Assembly (NCBI RefSeq): GCF_016735695.1
Contig: NZ_JAERQD010000020.1
Location: 54,558 to 118,557 of the forward strand
DNA: 64,000 nt
Direction: 5' to 3'
Source: Microvirga zambiensis WSM3693
GTDB lineage: Bacteria; Pseudomonadota; Alphaproteobacteria; Rhizobiales; Beijerinckiaceae
In this document: positions 1-9,401 of the stretch, one piece after another
Layout: each line of letters opens with the position of its first letter
How positions within the stretch are numbered: position 1 is the stretch's first letter
Notes under the pieces: generated by a model
Seen by the model: the letters and a program-made list of their open reading frames with translations, nothing else
Database searches by the model: none
Told to the model about the DNA's origin: nothing
Program-made: the position numbers and the translations under genes

Positions 1-1
1 C

Positions 2-199
2 GCAAGCCGTCAACTGGTATTTTCGAGAGGTGCCATCGTCCTGGGCACCGGCGGTCAGACCTATGACCGCTTCGTCCGCGACCGCACCTTCTGCCAGATG
101 ACGGAATATGCGCAGTCGGCCTTTGTACCGAGCCTCGAAACGCCGACCTGCTTCGTCGGTTACCGCTGCAAAGAAGGCCCGCGCGATTGGTGGGATTGA
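2..199 (+). CDS. C-terminal end of an unidentified protein (truncated by window edge)
   Basis: An open frame enters the window at base 2 and ends at TGA 197-199, giving 65 residues. The tail is rich in aromatic and cysteine residues and ends with two tryptophans, an aspartate and the stop. I do not recognise the family. The lack of stops and the good codon use suggest a real gene end, but the start lies outside the window, so length and function cannot be judged. The next gene on this strand starts 178 bases later. Confidence 0.5.
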   Translation, partial: ASRQLVFSRGAIVLGTGGQTYDRFVRDRTFCQMTEYAQSAFVPSLETPTCFVGYRCKEGPRDWWD

Positions 200-377
200 G
201 GATAGACTCGCACACTCGCGATCTAATCCGGGCGCATGTCCGGGTTTCACCCGATACCAAGCCCCGATTCCCCTTACTAGACTGCGCGCCGCAGCCCACG
301 GACTTGAGCTTCGTCGATGCTTGCCCATTTGGTGAAGCCGGAGCGGGCCAGAGATCGACGCGAGACAGGGGGATGGA

Positions 378-1817
378 ATGACCAAGTTCGGGCAGCTCGC
401 ATGCGCAATCGCCCTGTCAGGTGCCCTGCTCTCGACGGATTCCGGTTTCGCGCAATCGCCCGCCGCAGGCGCGGCCAAGCCCAACATCGTCTTCATCCTG
501 ATGGACAATCTCGGCTACGGCGAGGTGGGCGTCTATGGCGGGGGCGTTACGCGCGGAGCGCCGACGCCCCGCATCGACCACCTGGCATCCGAAGGGACCC
601 GGCTGACCAACTTCAACGTCGAGGCGCAATGCACGCCGAGCCGCTCGGCGATCCTGACCGGTCGTTTCTCGATCCGCTCCGGCACGCACTCCGTGCCCAT
701 CGGCGGCGGGCTCGAAGGCCTGACACAATGGGAGCGGACCATCGCCGAATGCCTGTCGGACGGCGGGTATGCCACGGCCGCCTTCGGCAAATGGCATCTC
801 GGCAGCGAGCCGGGCCGGCTGCCCAACGATCAGGGCTTCGACGAATGGTACGGCATTCCCCGCACCACGGACGAGGCGTTCTGGCCGTCCGAGCCGCAGG
901 CAAGGGCGGCGGGTGTAGAGTTCGAGTCCGTGATGGAAGGGCGCAAGGGCGAGACGAGCCGCAAGCTTCAAGTCTACGATCTGGAGCAGCGGCGTCTGAT
1001 CGATGCCGAGATCGCACGCCGGACGATCGACTTCATGAAACGCAGCCGGGATGCAGGCAAGCCGTTCTATGCCTATGTGCCATTCACGCTCGTGCATTTC
1101 CCGACGCTGCCGAACCCGGCCTTCGCGGGCAAGACGGGCTACGGCGATTTTCCCGACGCCCTCGCCGAGATGGATGCGAATGTCGGTCAGATCCTCGACG
1201 CCGTCGACGGCTTGGGCCTCCGCGACAACACCATCGTGGTGTTCACCAGCGACAACGGCCCGGAGGCGACCTGGCCGTGGCAAGGCTCGTCCGGTCCGTG
1301 GCGCGGCTATTACTTCACGCACATGGAGGGTTCGCTGCGCACGCCGTTCATCATCCGTTGGCCGGATCGGATTCCGGCTGGGCGGGTCAGCAACGAAATC
1401 ATGCACGAGGTCGACACCTTCACGACATTCGCCGCCATGGCGGGCGCCAAAGTGCCGACGGACCGCGCCATCGACGGTGTCGACCAGAGCGAGTTCCTGC
1501 TCGGCAAGTCGGAGACCTCCAAGCGCGAGGGCTTTCCGGTATTCGTGGCCGACCGGCTGGAGGCCGTGAAATGGCGGAACTGGAAGCTGGTGTTCTACGA
1601 CGAACAGCGGGACTGGTGGACGCCGCCGACGAAGCTCGGGTCGCCGAAGGCCTTCGATCTCATCACCGATCCGAAGGAGGAATATCCGGCAACGGCTCTG
1701 CGAAACACATGGAATGCGGGACCGGCCATGAACATCGTCGTGGAGTTCGAGAAAAGCCTGAAGCGATACCCGCCGATCGCGCCGGGCACGCCGGATCCCT
1801 ATAGCCCGCCGGGTTGA
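378..1817 (+). CDS. arylsulfatase (Cys-type sulfatase), exported
   Basis: A 479-residue member of the alkaline phosphatase/sulfatase superfamily that should hydrolyse sulfate esters in the periplasm. A signal peptide covers about residues 1-26 (FAQ before the likely cleavage site). The sulfatase signature CTPSR starts at Cys85, the residue oxidised to formylglycine in this family. Other visible motifs are GKWHLG, and TSDNGPE near residue 290. The first metal motif reads MDN (residues 42-44) rather than the usual DD. A purine-rich GGGGGATGG stretch precedes the ATG. The gene converges with the binding-protein gene that ends at 1824. No formylglycine-generating enzyme is in the window. The substrate is unknown. 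Confidence 0.9.
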   Translation: MTKFGQLACAIALSGALLSTDSGFAQSPAAGAAKPNIVFILMDNLGYGEVGVYGGGVTRGAPTPRIDHLASEGTRLTNFNVEAQCTPSRSAILTGRFSIRSGTHSVPIGGGLEGLTQWERTIAECLSDGGYATAAFGKWHLGSEPGRLPNDQGFDEWYGIPRTTDEAFWPSEPQARAAGVEFESVMEGRKGETSRKLQVYDLEQRRLIDAEIARRTIDFMKRSRDAGKPFYAYVPFTLVHFPTLPNPAFAGKTGYGDFPDALAEMDANVGQILDAVDGLGLRDNTIVVFTSDNGPEATWPWQGSSGPWRGYYFTHMEGSLRTPFIIRWPDRIPAGRVSNEIMHEVDTFTTFAAMAGAKVPTDRAIDGVDQSEFLLGKSETSKREGFPVFVADRLEAVKWRNWKLVFYDEQRDWWTPPTKLGSPKAFDLITDPKEEYPATALRNTWNAGPAMNIVVEFEKSLKRYPPIAPGTPDPYSPPG

Positions 1818-1823
1818 GCCGCC

Positions 1824-2804
1824 TCATTCGATGACCATGTCGGCGCCGCTGATTAGGGAAGGCGGGATCGTGATGCTGAGGGCCTTTGCAGTCTTCAGAT
1901 TGACGACCAGCTCGACCTTCGTGACGAGCTGCACGGGAAGGCTGGAAGGCTTTTCCCCGTTCAGGACCCGCCCGGCATAGTTCCCGGCACGCCGATGCGA
2001 CTGGATGAAGTCGCCGCCATAACTCATCAGGCCGCCCGCTGCGGGAAAATCGCGGGACTGGGTGACCGCGGGCATGGAATAGCGCAGGCACAAATCGGCC
2101 AGCTTCGTACTGCGGAAGGCGAAGTAGGGATCCGAGGTGAAGACGAGCCCTCCCGCCTGCGCCTGGGTGGCGGACAGGAACATCGCCTCGAATTCTCCCT
2201 CGGTGCTGGCATTCATCACATGGAGCTGCACCCCGAGCGCCTCGGCCGCCATCTGGAGGTTTCTCACCTGCGAGCCGGAGGTCGGGCTGGTCGGGTTGAC
2301 GGCAACGCCGAAGGACGACGCGGTCGGCCGCAGCTCGTGCATGAATTCCAGCCGCTTGCGCGAGACCTCCACGCTCAAACTCGACACACCCGTGATATTG
2401 CCTGCCGGCCGCGACAGGCTGTCGACGACGCCGAGCGCGACCGGATCGCCGCCCATCTCGAACACGATGGTGATCGTCTTCGTCGCCGCTTTCGCAGCGA
2501 CTGCCGAGGGCGCGCCGCCGGACGCGACAAGCACGGAAACGTTCCGGCCTGCGAGATCCGCCGCAAGCGACGGCAGGCGATCGTACCTGCCATCCGCCCA
2601 GCGGTATTCGATCGCCACGTTGCGGCCCTCGACATAGCCGACATCGGCAAGACCTTCCCGGAAGGCCTTGAGGCGGCTTTCGAACGGCACGGGGGATTCC
2701 GGGGCGAGATATCCGATGACGGGCATCGCCGGCGATTGCGCACGCGCGGGAAGCGTCGATGCCGCCGCAGCGCCTAGCCAGGCAAGGACATCGCGCCGTC
2801 TCAT
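1824..2804 (-). CDS. ABC transporter substrate-binding protein (ABC_sub_bind / TrpX-like family)
   Basis: A 326-residue periplasmic binding protein. The chosen ATG (2804) puts RRRDVLAWLG at the N-terminus followed by a hydrophobic stretch and AQS, a Tat-like signal peptide. An upstream in-frame start would add 14 residues before the signal and is less likely. The core (PVIGYLAP, FREGLADVGYVEGRN, a basic EYRWADGR stretch) is typical of the ABC_sub_bind family, whose members can bind aromatic amino acids. No permease or ATPase gene lies next to it, so this is an orphan binding protein. The neighbouring genes on both sides do not suggest a substrate. Confidence 0.85.
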   Translation of the reverse strand: MRRRDVLAWLGAAAASTLPARAQSPAMPVIGYLAPESPVPFESRLKAFREGLADVGYVEGRNVAIEYRWADGRYDRLPSLAADLAGRNVSVLVASGGAPSAVAAKAATKTITIVFEMGGDPVALGVVDSLSRPAGNITGVSSLSVEVSRKRLEFMHELRPTASSFGVAVNPTSPTSGSQVRNLQMAAEALGVQLHVMNASTEGEFEAMFLSATQAQAGGLVFTSDPYFAFRSTKLADLCLRYSMPAVTQSRDFPAAGGLMSYGGDFIQSHRRAGNYAGRVLNGEKPSSLPVQLVTKVELVVNLKTAKALSITIPPSLISGADMVIE

Positions 2805-2954
2805 CTGTCCGGCGTCCCTTGAACCGATGATGCGGGATGGGACCATATTCCGAAAGCCATCATCCGGTCACCTCGAAGGTTTCATCGGCAGCAGACGACT
2901 TCAGCGATCATAGCGACAATACCCGTGTCACGAAACCGCTTTGAAGGATGCGGC

Positions 2955-4700
2955 TCAAGCCGCATCGGGCCGCTCGGCGTATGCGACGTGATAGACGAGG
3001 AACTCCTCGTCATATCCCTTGAGCCGGCGCATCCCCATCGGATTCAGAACCCGCTGACCTTCGACGGCCTCCGCAACCGTCGCATCCGCGAGTATTTCGC
3101 GATCGGCCGCTGATGCGCACAGGCGCGCGGCGAGGTTCACGACGCTGCCGATGGCGGTGTAGTCGAACCGGCTCTCGTAGCCGATCCGCCCGACCGTGGC
3201 CGGGCCCATGGCCAATCCCATCCCGAAGCCGATCCGGTAACCGCGCCGCTGCCAGCCGACGATGAGCTTCTGCACGCAAAGCTGCATCTCCACCGCGAGA
3301 TCGACGGCCCGCAGCGCCGGCTCCGCTACGGGGACGGGAGCGTTGATGAGCAGCATCAGCCCATCCCCCGAAAAGCTCGTCAGAGTCGCGGCGTATTTGG
3401 TGATGATCCCGCCAAGCGCATCGTAATATTCCGACAGGACGCTCATCACCTCCTCGGGCGTCGCCCTGGCCGAAAAGGCGGTGAAGCCGCGCAGGTCGCC
3501 GAAGATCGTCACCACCTCGGTGCGCCGGCCCTCGAGCACGTCGTCGTCGCCCGTGCGGTCGACCAGTTCCGCGACCTGCGGCGCGAGGAAGCGCTTGAGC
3601 TTCGCGATCCGCTCCTGGCGCTCCTGCGACACGGCGAGTTCGGCCGCCATGGCGTTGAAGCTCTCCGCCAGCCGCTGAAGCTCGTCTCCCGTTTCGATAT
3701 GGATGCGATGGTCGAATTGCCCGGCGCCGATGCGTTCGGTGCCGTCCTCGAGAAGGTGGATCGGCTTGGTCATGCGGCTCGCGAGGACATAGGCCAGCAG
3801 ACCCGCGAAGGCGGCGCCGGCGAGAAGGAGCCCGACCGTTCGCCACAGGGCTGCATAGATCGGCCCGAAGGCTTCTGAAAGAGGCTGTTCGACCACCACG
3901 GTCCAGTCCGGGCCGGCAACCGGCGCGGCGGCGGCTGCGACGGCGATGCCTTCGGCGTCCCAGCCCGTCGCGACATCGGCACCGGCACGCCCGATCGCCT
4001 CCCTGAGTTCCCGGAAGGGCGCGAGCGTCGCCTCGTCCGCGCCCCGCAGCACGAGACTGATATCGGGATGGGCCACGAGCCGCCCGGGCCTGTCCAGAAC
4101 GAAGGCGTGGCCCGTCTCACCGATCTTGATGGACGAGATCACGTCCCAGATCAGCTTCAGGTTCACCTCGGCGACAACAATGCCGACGGACGGCCGGTTG
4201 CCGGCCATCGCAATCGTCATGTAGGGCTCGGAATCGCGATAATAACGCACCTCGCCGTACCAGAGCCGGTTCGCGCGAGCTCCCGTCACGGCCTCGTCGG
4301 CGGAGCGGTCGGTGCGCGTCTCGGTTCTGTTCAACCCGATGCGCGAGACATAGAGGCGTTCGCGCCCGGCACCGTCGAGAAGCGTGAGGTTGACGATAGC
4401 CGGCACCTGCCGCAGCAGGCGCAGGGCATCGATCCGCCGCCTCTCGTCCGGCTCCTCTGCCCAGGGAAGCTGAACCAGCCAGCCGAGCTGGTTGGTGATG
4501 TCGTCGAGAAAGCCCTGGATCCTGGCCCCGGCCGAGCGCGCCTCGACTCCCAGAAGCTGGTCGAGGGTCGCCCTCTGGTCGCGATAGCCGAACCAGGCCT
4601 CGCTGACGCCATTGGTCGCGAGGGGAATGACCACCGCCAGAAACAGCACGAGGAAATATTTCTGGAAGAGGCCGCGGATCCGGAGGCGCTGCCTGGTCAT
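2955..4700 (-). CDS. membrane adenylate/guanylate cyclase with Cache sensor and HAMP
   Basis: A 581-residue class III cyclase. A transmembrane helix at about 15-33 is followed by a periplasmic Cache-like sensor (35-280), a second helix (285-307), HAMP (308-360) and the catalytic domain (about 392-570). The two metal-binding aspartates are present: D402 in FGDLRGFT and D446 in FSGDG. FDYTAIG supplies the adenine-selecting Asp (513), and VNLAARL supplies the transition-state Asn522 and Arg526. The enzyme looks fully active and probably makes cAMP in response to a small extracellular ligand. I chose the ATG at 4700. An upstream start at 4832 would add 44 residues without membrane or domain character. 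Confidence 0.9.
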   Translation of the reverse strand: MTRQRLRIRGLFQKYFLVLFLAVVIPLATNGVSEAWFGYRDQRATLDQLLGVEARSAGARIQGFLDDITNQLGWLVQLPWAEEPDERRRIDALRLLRQVPAIVNLTLLDGAGRERLYVSRIGLNRTETRTDRSADEAVTGARANRLWYGEVRYYRDSEPYMTIAMAGNRPSVGIVVAEVNLKLIWDVISSIKIGETGHAFVLDRPGRLVAHPDISLVLRGADEATLAPFRELREAIGRAGADVATGWDAEGIAVAAAAAPVAGPDWTVVVEQPLSEAFGPIYAALWRTVGLLLAGAAFAGLLAYVLASRMTKPIHLLEDGTERIGAGQFDHRIHIETGDELQRLAESFNAMAAELAVSQERQERIAKLKRFLAPQVAELVDRTGDDDVLEGRRTEVVTIFGDLRGFTAFSARATPEEVMSVLSEYYDALGGIITKYAATLTSFSGDGLMLLINAPVPVAEPALRAVDLAVEMQLCVQKLIVGWQRRGYRIGFGMGLAMGPATVGRIGYESRFDYTAIGSVVNLAARLCASAADREILADATVAEAVEGQRVLNPMGMRRLKGYDEEFLVYHVAYAERPDAA

Positions 4701-4924
4701 GAGCGCTTCGGCCGATCGCGACGGGAACGGGCCGGGATCGCACGCGGCATCGACAGGGTAGGCAAAGCGATCATGGTGAGCCCTCGCCCCGCTTCCATCG
4801 CATTCCCTCGAATATGAGGCGAGGCGCGGCACGCTGCCAGTGGTTTGTCTCGGAAGGCGGGTCCACTTTCACGCACGATGCGCTACGCTGCGCTCCGGAG
4901 CATCATTGCCGGACAGAGGGAAGC

Positions 4925-5698
4925 ATGACCGCACGGGACTTATTCGATCTTTCCGGCAAGACGGCGCTGGTCACCGGTTCATCGGGCGGCCTGGGCCTGT
5001 CCATCGCCCGCGGGCTTGCGGAGGCCGGCGCGGCGGTCATCCTCAATGGGCGCGACGAGGCGAAGCTCGCCGGTGCCGTGCGGGAGCTGAGCACGGCCGG
5101 GCATCGGGTCTCGGCGAGCGCTTTCGATGTCTCGGACGAGAGCGCGGTCAAGGCGGCCTTCGACGGCTTCGACCATTCCGGCATCTCCATCGACATCCTC
5201 GTCAACAATGCCGGCATTCAATTGCGCAAGCCGATGGTGGATCTCGCGGCCGACGAATGGCGCAAGGTGCTGGAAACCAACCTCACCAGCGCCTTCCTGG
5301 TCGGGCGCGAGGCTGCGAGGCGCATGATCGCGCGCGGCGACGGCGGAAAGATCATCAATATCGCTTCACTTGCGAGCGAGGCCGCGCGCGCGACCATTGC
5401 CCCCTACACGGCCGCGAAGGGCGGCATCAAGATGCTGACCCGCTCCATGGCGGCCGAGTGGGCGCAGCACGGCATCCAGGCCAACGCCATCGGCCCCGGC
5501 TACATCGTCACGGAGATGAACAAAGCCCTCGCCGAGGATGCGAAATTCGACGCCTGGGTGCGCGGCCGTACGCCATCGGGACGCTGGGGCGTGCCGGATG
5601 ACCTGATCGGCGTTTCCGTGTTCCTGGCCTCCGCCGCGTCGGCCTATGTCAACGGCCAGATCATCTATGTCGACGGCGGCCTGCTCGCGGTGCTGTGA
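4925..5698 (+). CDS. SDR-family NAD(P)-dependent oxidoreductase (gluconate 5-dehydrogenase-like)
   Basis: A 257-residue classical short-chain dehydrogenase. The cofactor loop TGSSGGLG is at 17-24 and NNAG at 94-97. The catalytic Ser148, Tyr161 and Lys165 (YTAAK) are all in place. The start FDLSGKTALVTG and the C-terminal YVNGQIIYVDGG resemble gluconate 5-dehydrogenase and related sugar-acid dehydrogenases, but the true substrate cannot be read from sequence. It is convergent with, and 9 bases from, the PQQ-type sugar dehydrogenase gene. A role in sugar oxidation is therefore plausible but inferred. Confidence 0.88.
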   Translation: MTARDLFDLSGKTALVTGSSGGLGLSIARGLAEAGAAVILNGRDEAKLAGAVRELSTAGHRVSASAFDVSDESAVKAAFDGFDHSGISIDILVNNAGIQLRKPMVDLAADEWRKVLETNLTSAFLVGREAARRMIARGDGGKIINIASLASEAARATIAPYTAAKGGIKMLTRSMAAEWAQHGIQANAIGPGYIVTEMNKALAEDAKFDAWVRGRTPSGRWGVPDDLIGVSVFLASAASAYVNGQIIYVDGGLLAVL

Positions 5699-5707
5699 GC
5701 GGAACCG

Positions 5708-7072
5708 TCATTGACTCGGTTGAGCGGCGGCATTGGCTGCTGCCACGCGCCATACGGCATTGCCCGCATCGTCCGCGATGAGCAGTGCGCCCGTGCCGTC
5801 GATGGCGACTCCCACCGGCCGCCCGCGGGCCTGGTCGCCGTCCAGGAAGCCGGTGACCACGTCCTGCGCCTTGCCCGCCGGCTTGCCGTTCTCGAAAGGC
5901 ACGTAGACCACCTTGTAGCCGTTGAAGGCGTTGCGGTTCCAGCTGCCGTGCTCGCCGATGAAGGCGCCGCGCCTGTACTGCTCCGGCAGCGACGAATTCA
6001 TGGAGAAGGTCAGGCCGAGCGCCGCCACGTGGCTGGACAAGGCGTAGTCCGGCTTGATCGCCTTCTGCACCATGTCCGGCCGCGGCGGATGCACCCGCTC
6101 GTCCACGTGATTGCCGAAATAGCTCCAGGGCCAGCCGTAGAAGGCGCCCTCCTGCACGGAGGTCAGGTAGTCCGGCACGAGATTGGGCCCGAGTTCGTCG
6201 CGCTCGTTCACCACCGTCCACAGGACACCGGTTTCGGGATGGATGCTCAGGCCGTTGGGATTGCGCAGGCCCGAGGCGTAGAGGCGCGATGCGCCCGTCG
6301 CGCGATCGACCTGCCAGATGGCCGCCCTGCCCTTCTCGGCCTCGATCCCGCGCTCCGCGGCGTTCGAGTTGGAGCCGACCGAGGCGTAGAGGAAACGTCC
6401 GTCCGGACTGAGCGCCAAATCCTTGGTCCAGTGATGGTTGATCGGCCCGCCGGGAAGTGGCGCGAGCTCCTTCGGCGGAGCCGTGATCGACGTCTGTCCG
6501 AGCTGATAGGGATAAGCCAGGATCGCGTCGGCGGCGGCAACATAGAGCGTGCCCTCGTGCCAGACGACGCCGAAGGGCGAGTTCAGTCCTTTGAGCAGCT
6601 CGTGCCGCTCATCGACCTGGCCGTCGCGGTTCGTGTCCCGCAGGAGCGTGATCAGGTTGCTTTCCTTCGGCGGCCCGCCACCGCCGCCCTTGGCCATCGC
6701 CATGATCCATTCGCGGATCACGTCCTTGGGCCGCGGCAGCGGCTTGCCCTCCGGCGCGCGTGACTGCACGACGAGAACGTCGCCGTTCGGCAAGGTGCGC
6801 ACCACGCGCGGGTTGACGAGATCCTTGGCAAACGCGGTCACGGTCATCCCCTGTGGGACCGTCGGCGTCTGCCCCTCCTTCCAGCCGACGACCTCTGCCA
6901 CCTTCAGGTCGGGCAGGAGTTCCGTGCTGGGCTCAGGCAGAACCGGATCGGGCCCGATCTGGCTGGCGACGTCGAAGTTGGAACCGGTGTCGCTGCAGCC
7001 GATGAGAGCAAGTGCCAAAAGGCTCGATCCGACGAGAGCGGAGGCGCGATTCAGGTGGAAGCGGTCAGTCAT
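5708..7072 (-). CDS. PQQ-type sugar dehydrogenase / sorbosone dehydrogenase-like lipoprotein
   Basis: A 454-residue predicted beta-propeller of the soluble glucose/L-sorbosone dehydrogenase family, which oxidises sugars in the periplasm using PQQ. A lipoprotein signal ends LALIGC, with Cys26 as the lipidated residue. Typical propeller motifs are visible: VQEGAFYGWPWSYFG, NHHWTKDLALSPDGRFLYASVGSN, and HGSWNRN near the C-terminus. Its start overlaps by 8 bases the end of the DUF2231 membrane gene just upstream, so the two form an operon. Electrons may pass to that membrane partner, which is inference only. No PQQ biosynthesis genes are in the window. Confidence 0.85.
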   Translation of the reverse strand: MTDRFHLNRASALVGSSLLALALIGCSDTGSNFDVASQIGPDPVLPEPSTELLPDLKVAEVVGWKEGQTPTVPQGMTVTAFAKDLVNPRVVRTLPNGDVLVVQSRAPEGKPLPRPKDVIREWIMAMAKGGGGGPPKESNLITLLRDTNRDGQVDERHELLKGLNSPFGVVWHEGTLYVAAADAILAYPYQLGQTSITAPPKELAPLPGGPINHHWTKDLALSPDGRFLYASVGSNSNAAERGIEAEKGRAAIWQVDRATGASRLYASGLRNPNGLSIHPETGVLWTVVNERDELGPNLVPDYLTSVQEGAFYGWPWSYFGNHVDERVHPPRPDMVQKAIKPDYALSSHVAALGLTFSMNSSLPEQYRRGAFIGEHGSWNRNAFNGYKVVYVPFENGKPAGKAQDVVTGFLDGDQARGRPVGVAIDGTGALLIADDAGNAVWRVAAANAAAQPSQ

Positions 7073-7526
7073 GATAGCGCACTCCCACGCTGTGATTGTG
7101 AACGAGCGAAGTGCCGAACCAGACCGTGACCAGCATGGCCAGCACCGTCAGTGCCGAGAGGGTCAGGCCCCAGGGCATGACTGCGGTCCAGCCGTCGGCC
7201 GTGTGAACGAGATTGTTGAGGAAGGCCAGGATCAGCACGACGAGAGTGCCGATGATGGTCGGCAAGGCAAACCTGACGATGCGGAGGCCGAAGCGGACCG
7301 GGACATAGACGGCACCGTAGAGCGCGGCGATGACACCGAACGTGATGCCGGCCAGCAGAAGCCAGGCCGAGAACTCCAACCACATGAGATTCGACGTGCG
7401 CCAATAGGCGATATCGGTCGCAAGCGCGAGCGTGAAGCAGGCGATGGGGAATGACGCCAGCAGCCTGTGAATCACATGCCCGGCGATGGCGGCTGTCGAT
7501 CTCGGGGGCGGAGCATATGGCGGCAT
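7065..7526 (-). CDS. DUF2231-type membrane protein
   Basis: A 153-residue protein with four hydrophobic helices (about 22-40, 47-70, 85-105 and 120-140). His17, His21, His109 and His144 lie near helix ends. The pattern (HRLLASFPIACFTLALATDIAYW and the following helices) is that of DUF2231, a family often found beside sorbosone-type dehydrogenases. The stop overlaps the start of the dehydrogenase by 8 bases, indicating translational coupling. A role as quinone- or heme-linked electron acceptor for the dehydrogenase is a reasonable guess but unproven. Confidence 0.75.
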   Translation of the reverse strand: MPPYAPPPRSTAAIAGHVIHRLLASFPIACFTLALATDIAYWRTSNLMWLEFSAWLLLAGITFGVIAALYGAVYVPVRFGLRIVRFALPTIIGTLVVLILAFLNNLVHTADGWTAVMPWGLTLSALTVLAMLVTVWFGTSLVHNHSVGVRYHD

Positions 7527-7784
7527 TGAACCTCTCTTGAGCCGATGAGACTCTATGTCTACGACCGATGACCGCTTAAGTTCCTGAGTTACGCTTCGCG
7601 GCGTCGTTTCCGGCCATCAATCAACCGTTACCTGCGCGCTCATGGAGCACGGCCGAGCCTATTCTCGCCAGGACGATTGACCTGCCATGCGGCGACCTAA
7701 ATCTATCCCGACGACGCAAGCCGCGCGGGCCGCAGGGTCCGCCGGCCGGGGGGCATTCCACTTTGGACAATCGGAGATCTTCGA

Positions 7785-8111
7785 ATGACCAGCGTCGACG
7801 ATGTGGGAAAAACGATGCTCCGCAACAAGCTTCTCGGCCGATGGGCCGCCGAGAGGCTGGGAATGACGGGGGAGGACGCCGAGGCCTATTCGGATGACCT
7901 AGCGAGGGCCACGGTCGATCCGGTGCGCTGCGATGTCTTCAGCAAAATCCGTAAGGATTTCGATGACGCCGGCGTGGACCAGTCGGACGAGCGCATCCTG
8001 AGCGTGATGACCGAACTCATGCTCAAGGCCGGAAGCCTGATGCCGGGAACGCGAGGAGATTCCGCCGATTCGGCAGCCGTGATGATCGCACGCAATCTGA
8101 TGTCGCATTGA
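7785..8111 (+). CDS. DUF1476 protein: ATPase-inhibitor zeta-subunit paralogue lacking the inhibitory N-terminus
   Basis: A 108-residue protein preceded by a good GGAGAT site and ATG. The body matches the alphaproteobacterial F1-ATPase inhibitor zeta (DUF1476): RNKLLGRWAAERLG, then TGEDAEAY, then DVFSKIRKDFDDAGV. In standard zeta proteins about 28 residues precede RNKLLG and carry the inhibitory helix. Here only 12 do. The C-terminus instead carries an extension of about 20 residues rich in Ser, Ala and Asp. It may therefore fold and bind like zeta without inhibiting, or serve another partner. It converges with an AraC regulator gene 27 bases away. Confidence 0.8.
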   Translation: MTSVDDVGKTMLRNKLLGRWAAERLGMTGEDAEAYSDDLARATVDPVRCDVFSKIRKDFDDAGVDQSDERILSVMTELMLKAGSLMPGTRGDSADSAAVMIARNLMSH

Positions 8112-8138
8112 GGCCGGAGCCCGATCCGACCAGCAGGC

Positions 8139-9191
8139 TCAGGCCGCGCCGGCCATGGGGGTCGACCGGGTGCGCTCCTGCGACGGCGTCGCGCCCGTCC
8201 AGCGCTTGAAGGCGCTCGTAAAGGCGCTGACCTCCTGGAAACCGAGCAGCCAGGCGATCTGCGAGATCGAAAGCGTCGCATCCTCCAGATAGCGCAAGGC
8301 GAGATCCCTGCGCAGGTCTTCCAGAATTTCGGTGAAGGACACACCCTCTGCAGCGAGCCGGCGCGTGAGCGTCCGGCGGCTCACGCCAAGCGCTTCGGCA
8401 ATGTCGCCCATCTGCGCCCGCCCATGCGGCAGGAGCGGTGCGACGGCGTTCTCCACGAGCGCCCGCATGGGGCTTGCCGGCGTGGGCCGGCGGGCCAGAA
8501 TCTCCTCGCAATATCCGATCAGAATTTCGTTGAGATGATGGTCGGCGCTGACGAAGGGACAGGCGGCGACGCCCCGTGCGAACGTAATCTCGTCGTGCTC
8601 GGCACCGAAGCCAACTTTGCAGCCGAAGAACGCATCCTGCTCGTCGGATGATGCGCCGCGGGTCTGGGCGAGCCTGACGCGGATCGGCCTTAGAGGCACT
8701 TCTGTCACGTGCCGGCAGACCCTCACCAGAGCCGTTGCCCAGAACTCCATCTGATGGCGATCGGAGTGTCGCGGCACCCCGACGTAATTGATATGTACGC
8801 TCAGGTCGCTCGTCATTCGGCAGTGAACCTTGATGCATTCGTTGCTCACCCCGCTGTAGCGGGCAGTCCGAGTGAGAGCCTCCCCAAGCGTCGCAGACGA
8901 GGCGAGGACGTAATAAAGCAGGCCGATTTCCCGGAGATCGAAATCCTCGGCGAGGTGGAAGCCGAGGAGGTCGTCCCCGACCGCGCTCGCCACGAGATTC
9001 AGGAGCGCGATCTGGTTCTCGGCACCGATGCGAACATGGCTATCCTCCAGGAGGGCGAGGGTGAGACCCGCCTTTTGCACCAGGGGTTCGGGGTCGATGC
9101 CGGCCGAGACGGCGCGGGCCACCGCAAGGCGGGCAATCCCCCCGCTCGCAGTCGGCGGCATGGTGCCGAGCACCTTGGACGGATGGTACAT
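8139..9191 (-). CDS. AraC-family transcriptional regulator (OruR/ArgR type)
   Basis: A 350-residue regulator. The N-terminal part (about 20-210) matches the Arabinose_bd domain of the OruR/GliR group (LLGFHLAEDFDLREIGLLYYVLASS). The C-terminal part (about 245-340) is an AraC helix-turn-helix domain with the second-helix consensus QIAWLLGFQEVSAFTSAFKRWTG followed by PSQ. I chose the ATG at 9191 because GGAGGAG lies seven bases upstream. The longer in-frame extension to 9356 has no start signal. It is divergent from the small gene at 9402, a possible target. The inducer is unknown. Confidence 0.88.
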   Translation of the reverse strand: MYHPSKVLGTMPPTASGGIARLAVARAVSAGIDPEPLVQKAGLTLALLEDSHVRIGAENQIALLNLVASAVGDDLLGFHLAEDFDLREIGLLYYVLASSATLGEALTRTARYSGVSNECIKVHCRMTSDLSVHINYVGVPRHSDRHQMEFWATALVRVCRHVTEVPLRPIRVRLAQTRGASSDEQDAFFGCKVGFGAEHDEITFARGVAACPFVSADHHLNEILIGYCEEILARRPTPASPMRALVENAVAPLLPHGRAQMGDIAEALGVSRRTLTRRLAAEGVSFTEILEDLRRDLALRYLEDATLSISQIAWLLGFQEVSAFTSAFKRWTGATPSQERTRSTPMAGAA

Positions 9192-9401
9192 TGTCTCCAC
9201 TCCTCCCGATGCTGCGTTCTCCGCTGCCGTCGCGATGGCCCGTACAGACAAATCAATGGCCAAGGATAGCAAGACCGAAGCCCTCTGTCGCGGGTAGGAA
9301 GGTGGAATCGACGGTAACTTCGCGCAGGGGCTGCGGACCGCCCAACCCCGACGCATTCGGCTGCCCGGTCAGCCGGAGTTCGTGCAACCTAGGGAGATCG
9401 A

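Noticed and set aside
317..1804. 495-codon frame overlapping the first sulfatase
   Set aside because: Frame-shifted shadow with Arg-rich composition. The true frame has the sulfatase signature and a signal peptide.
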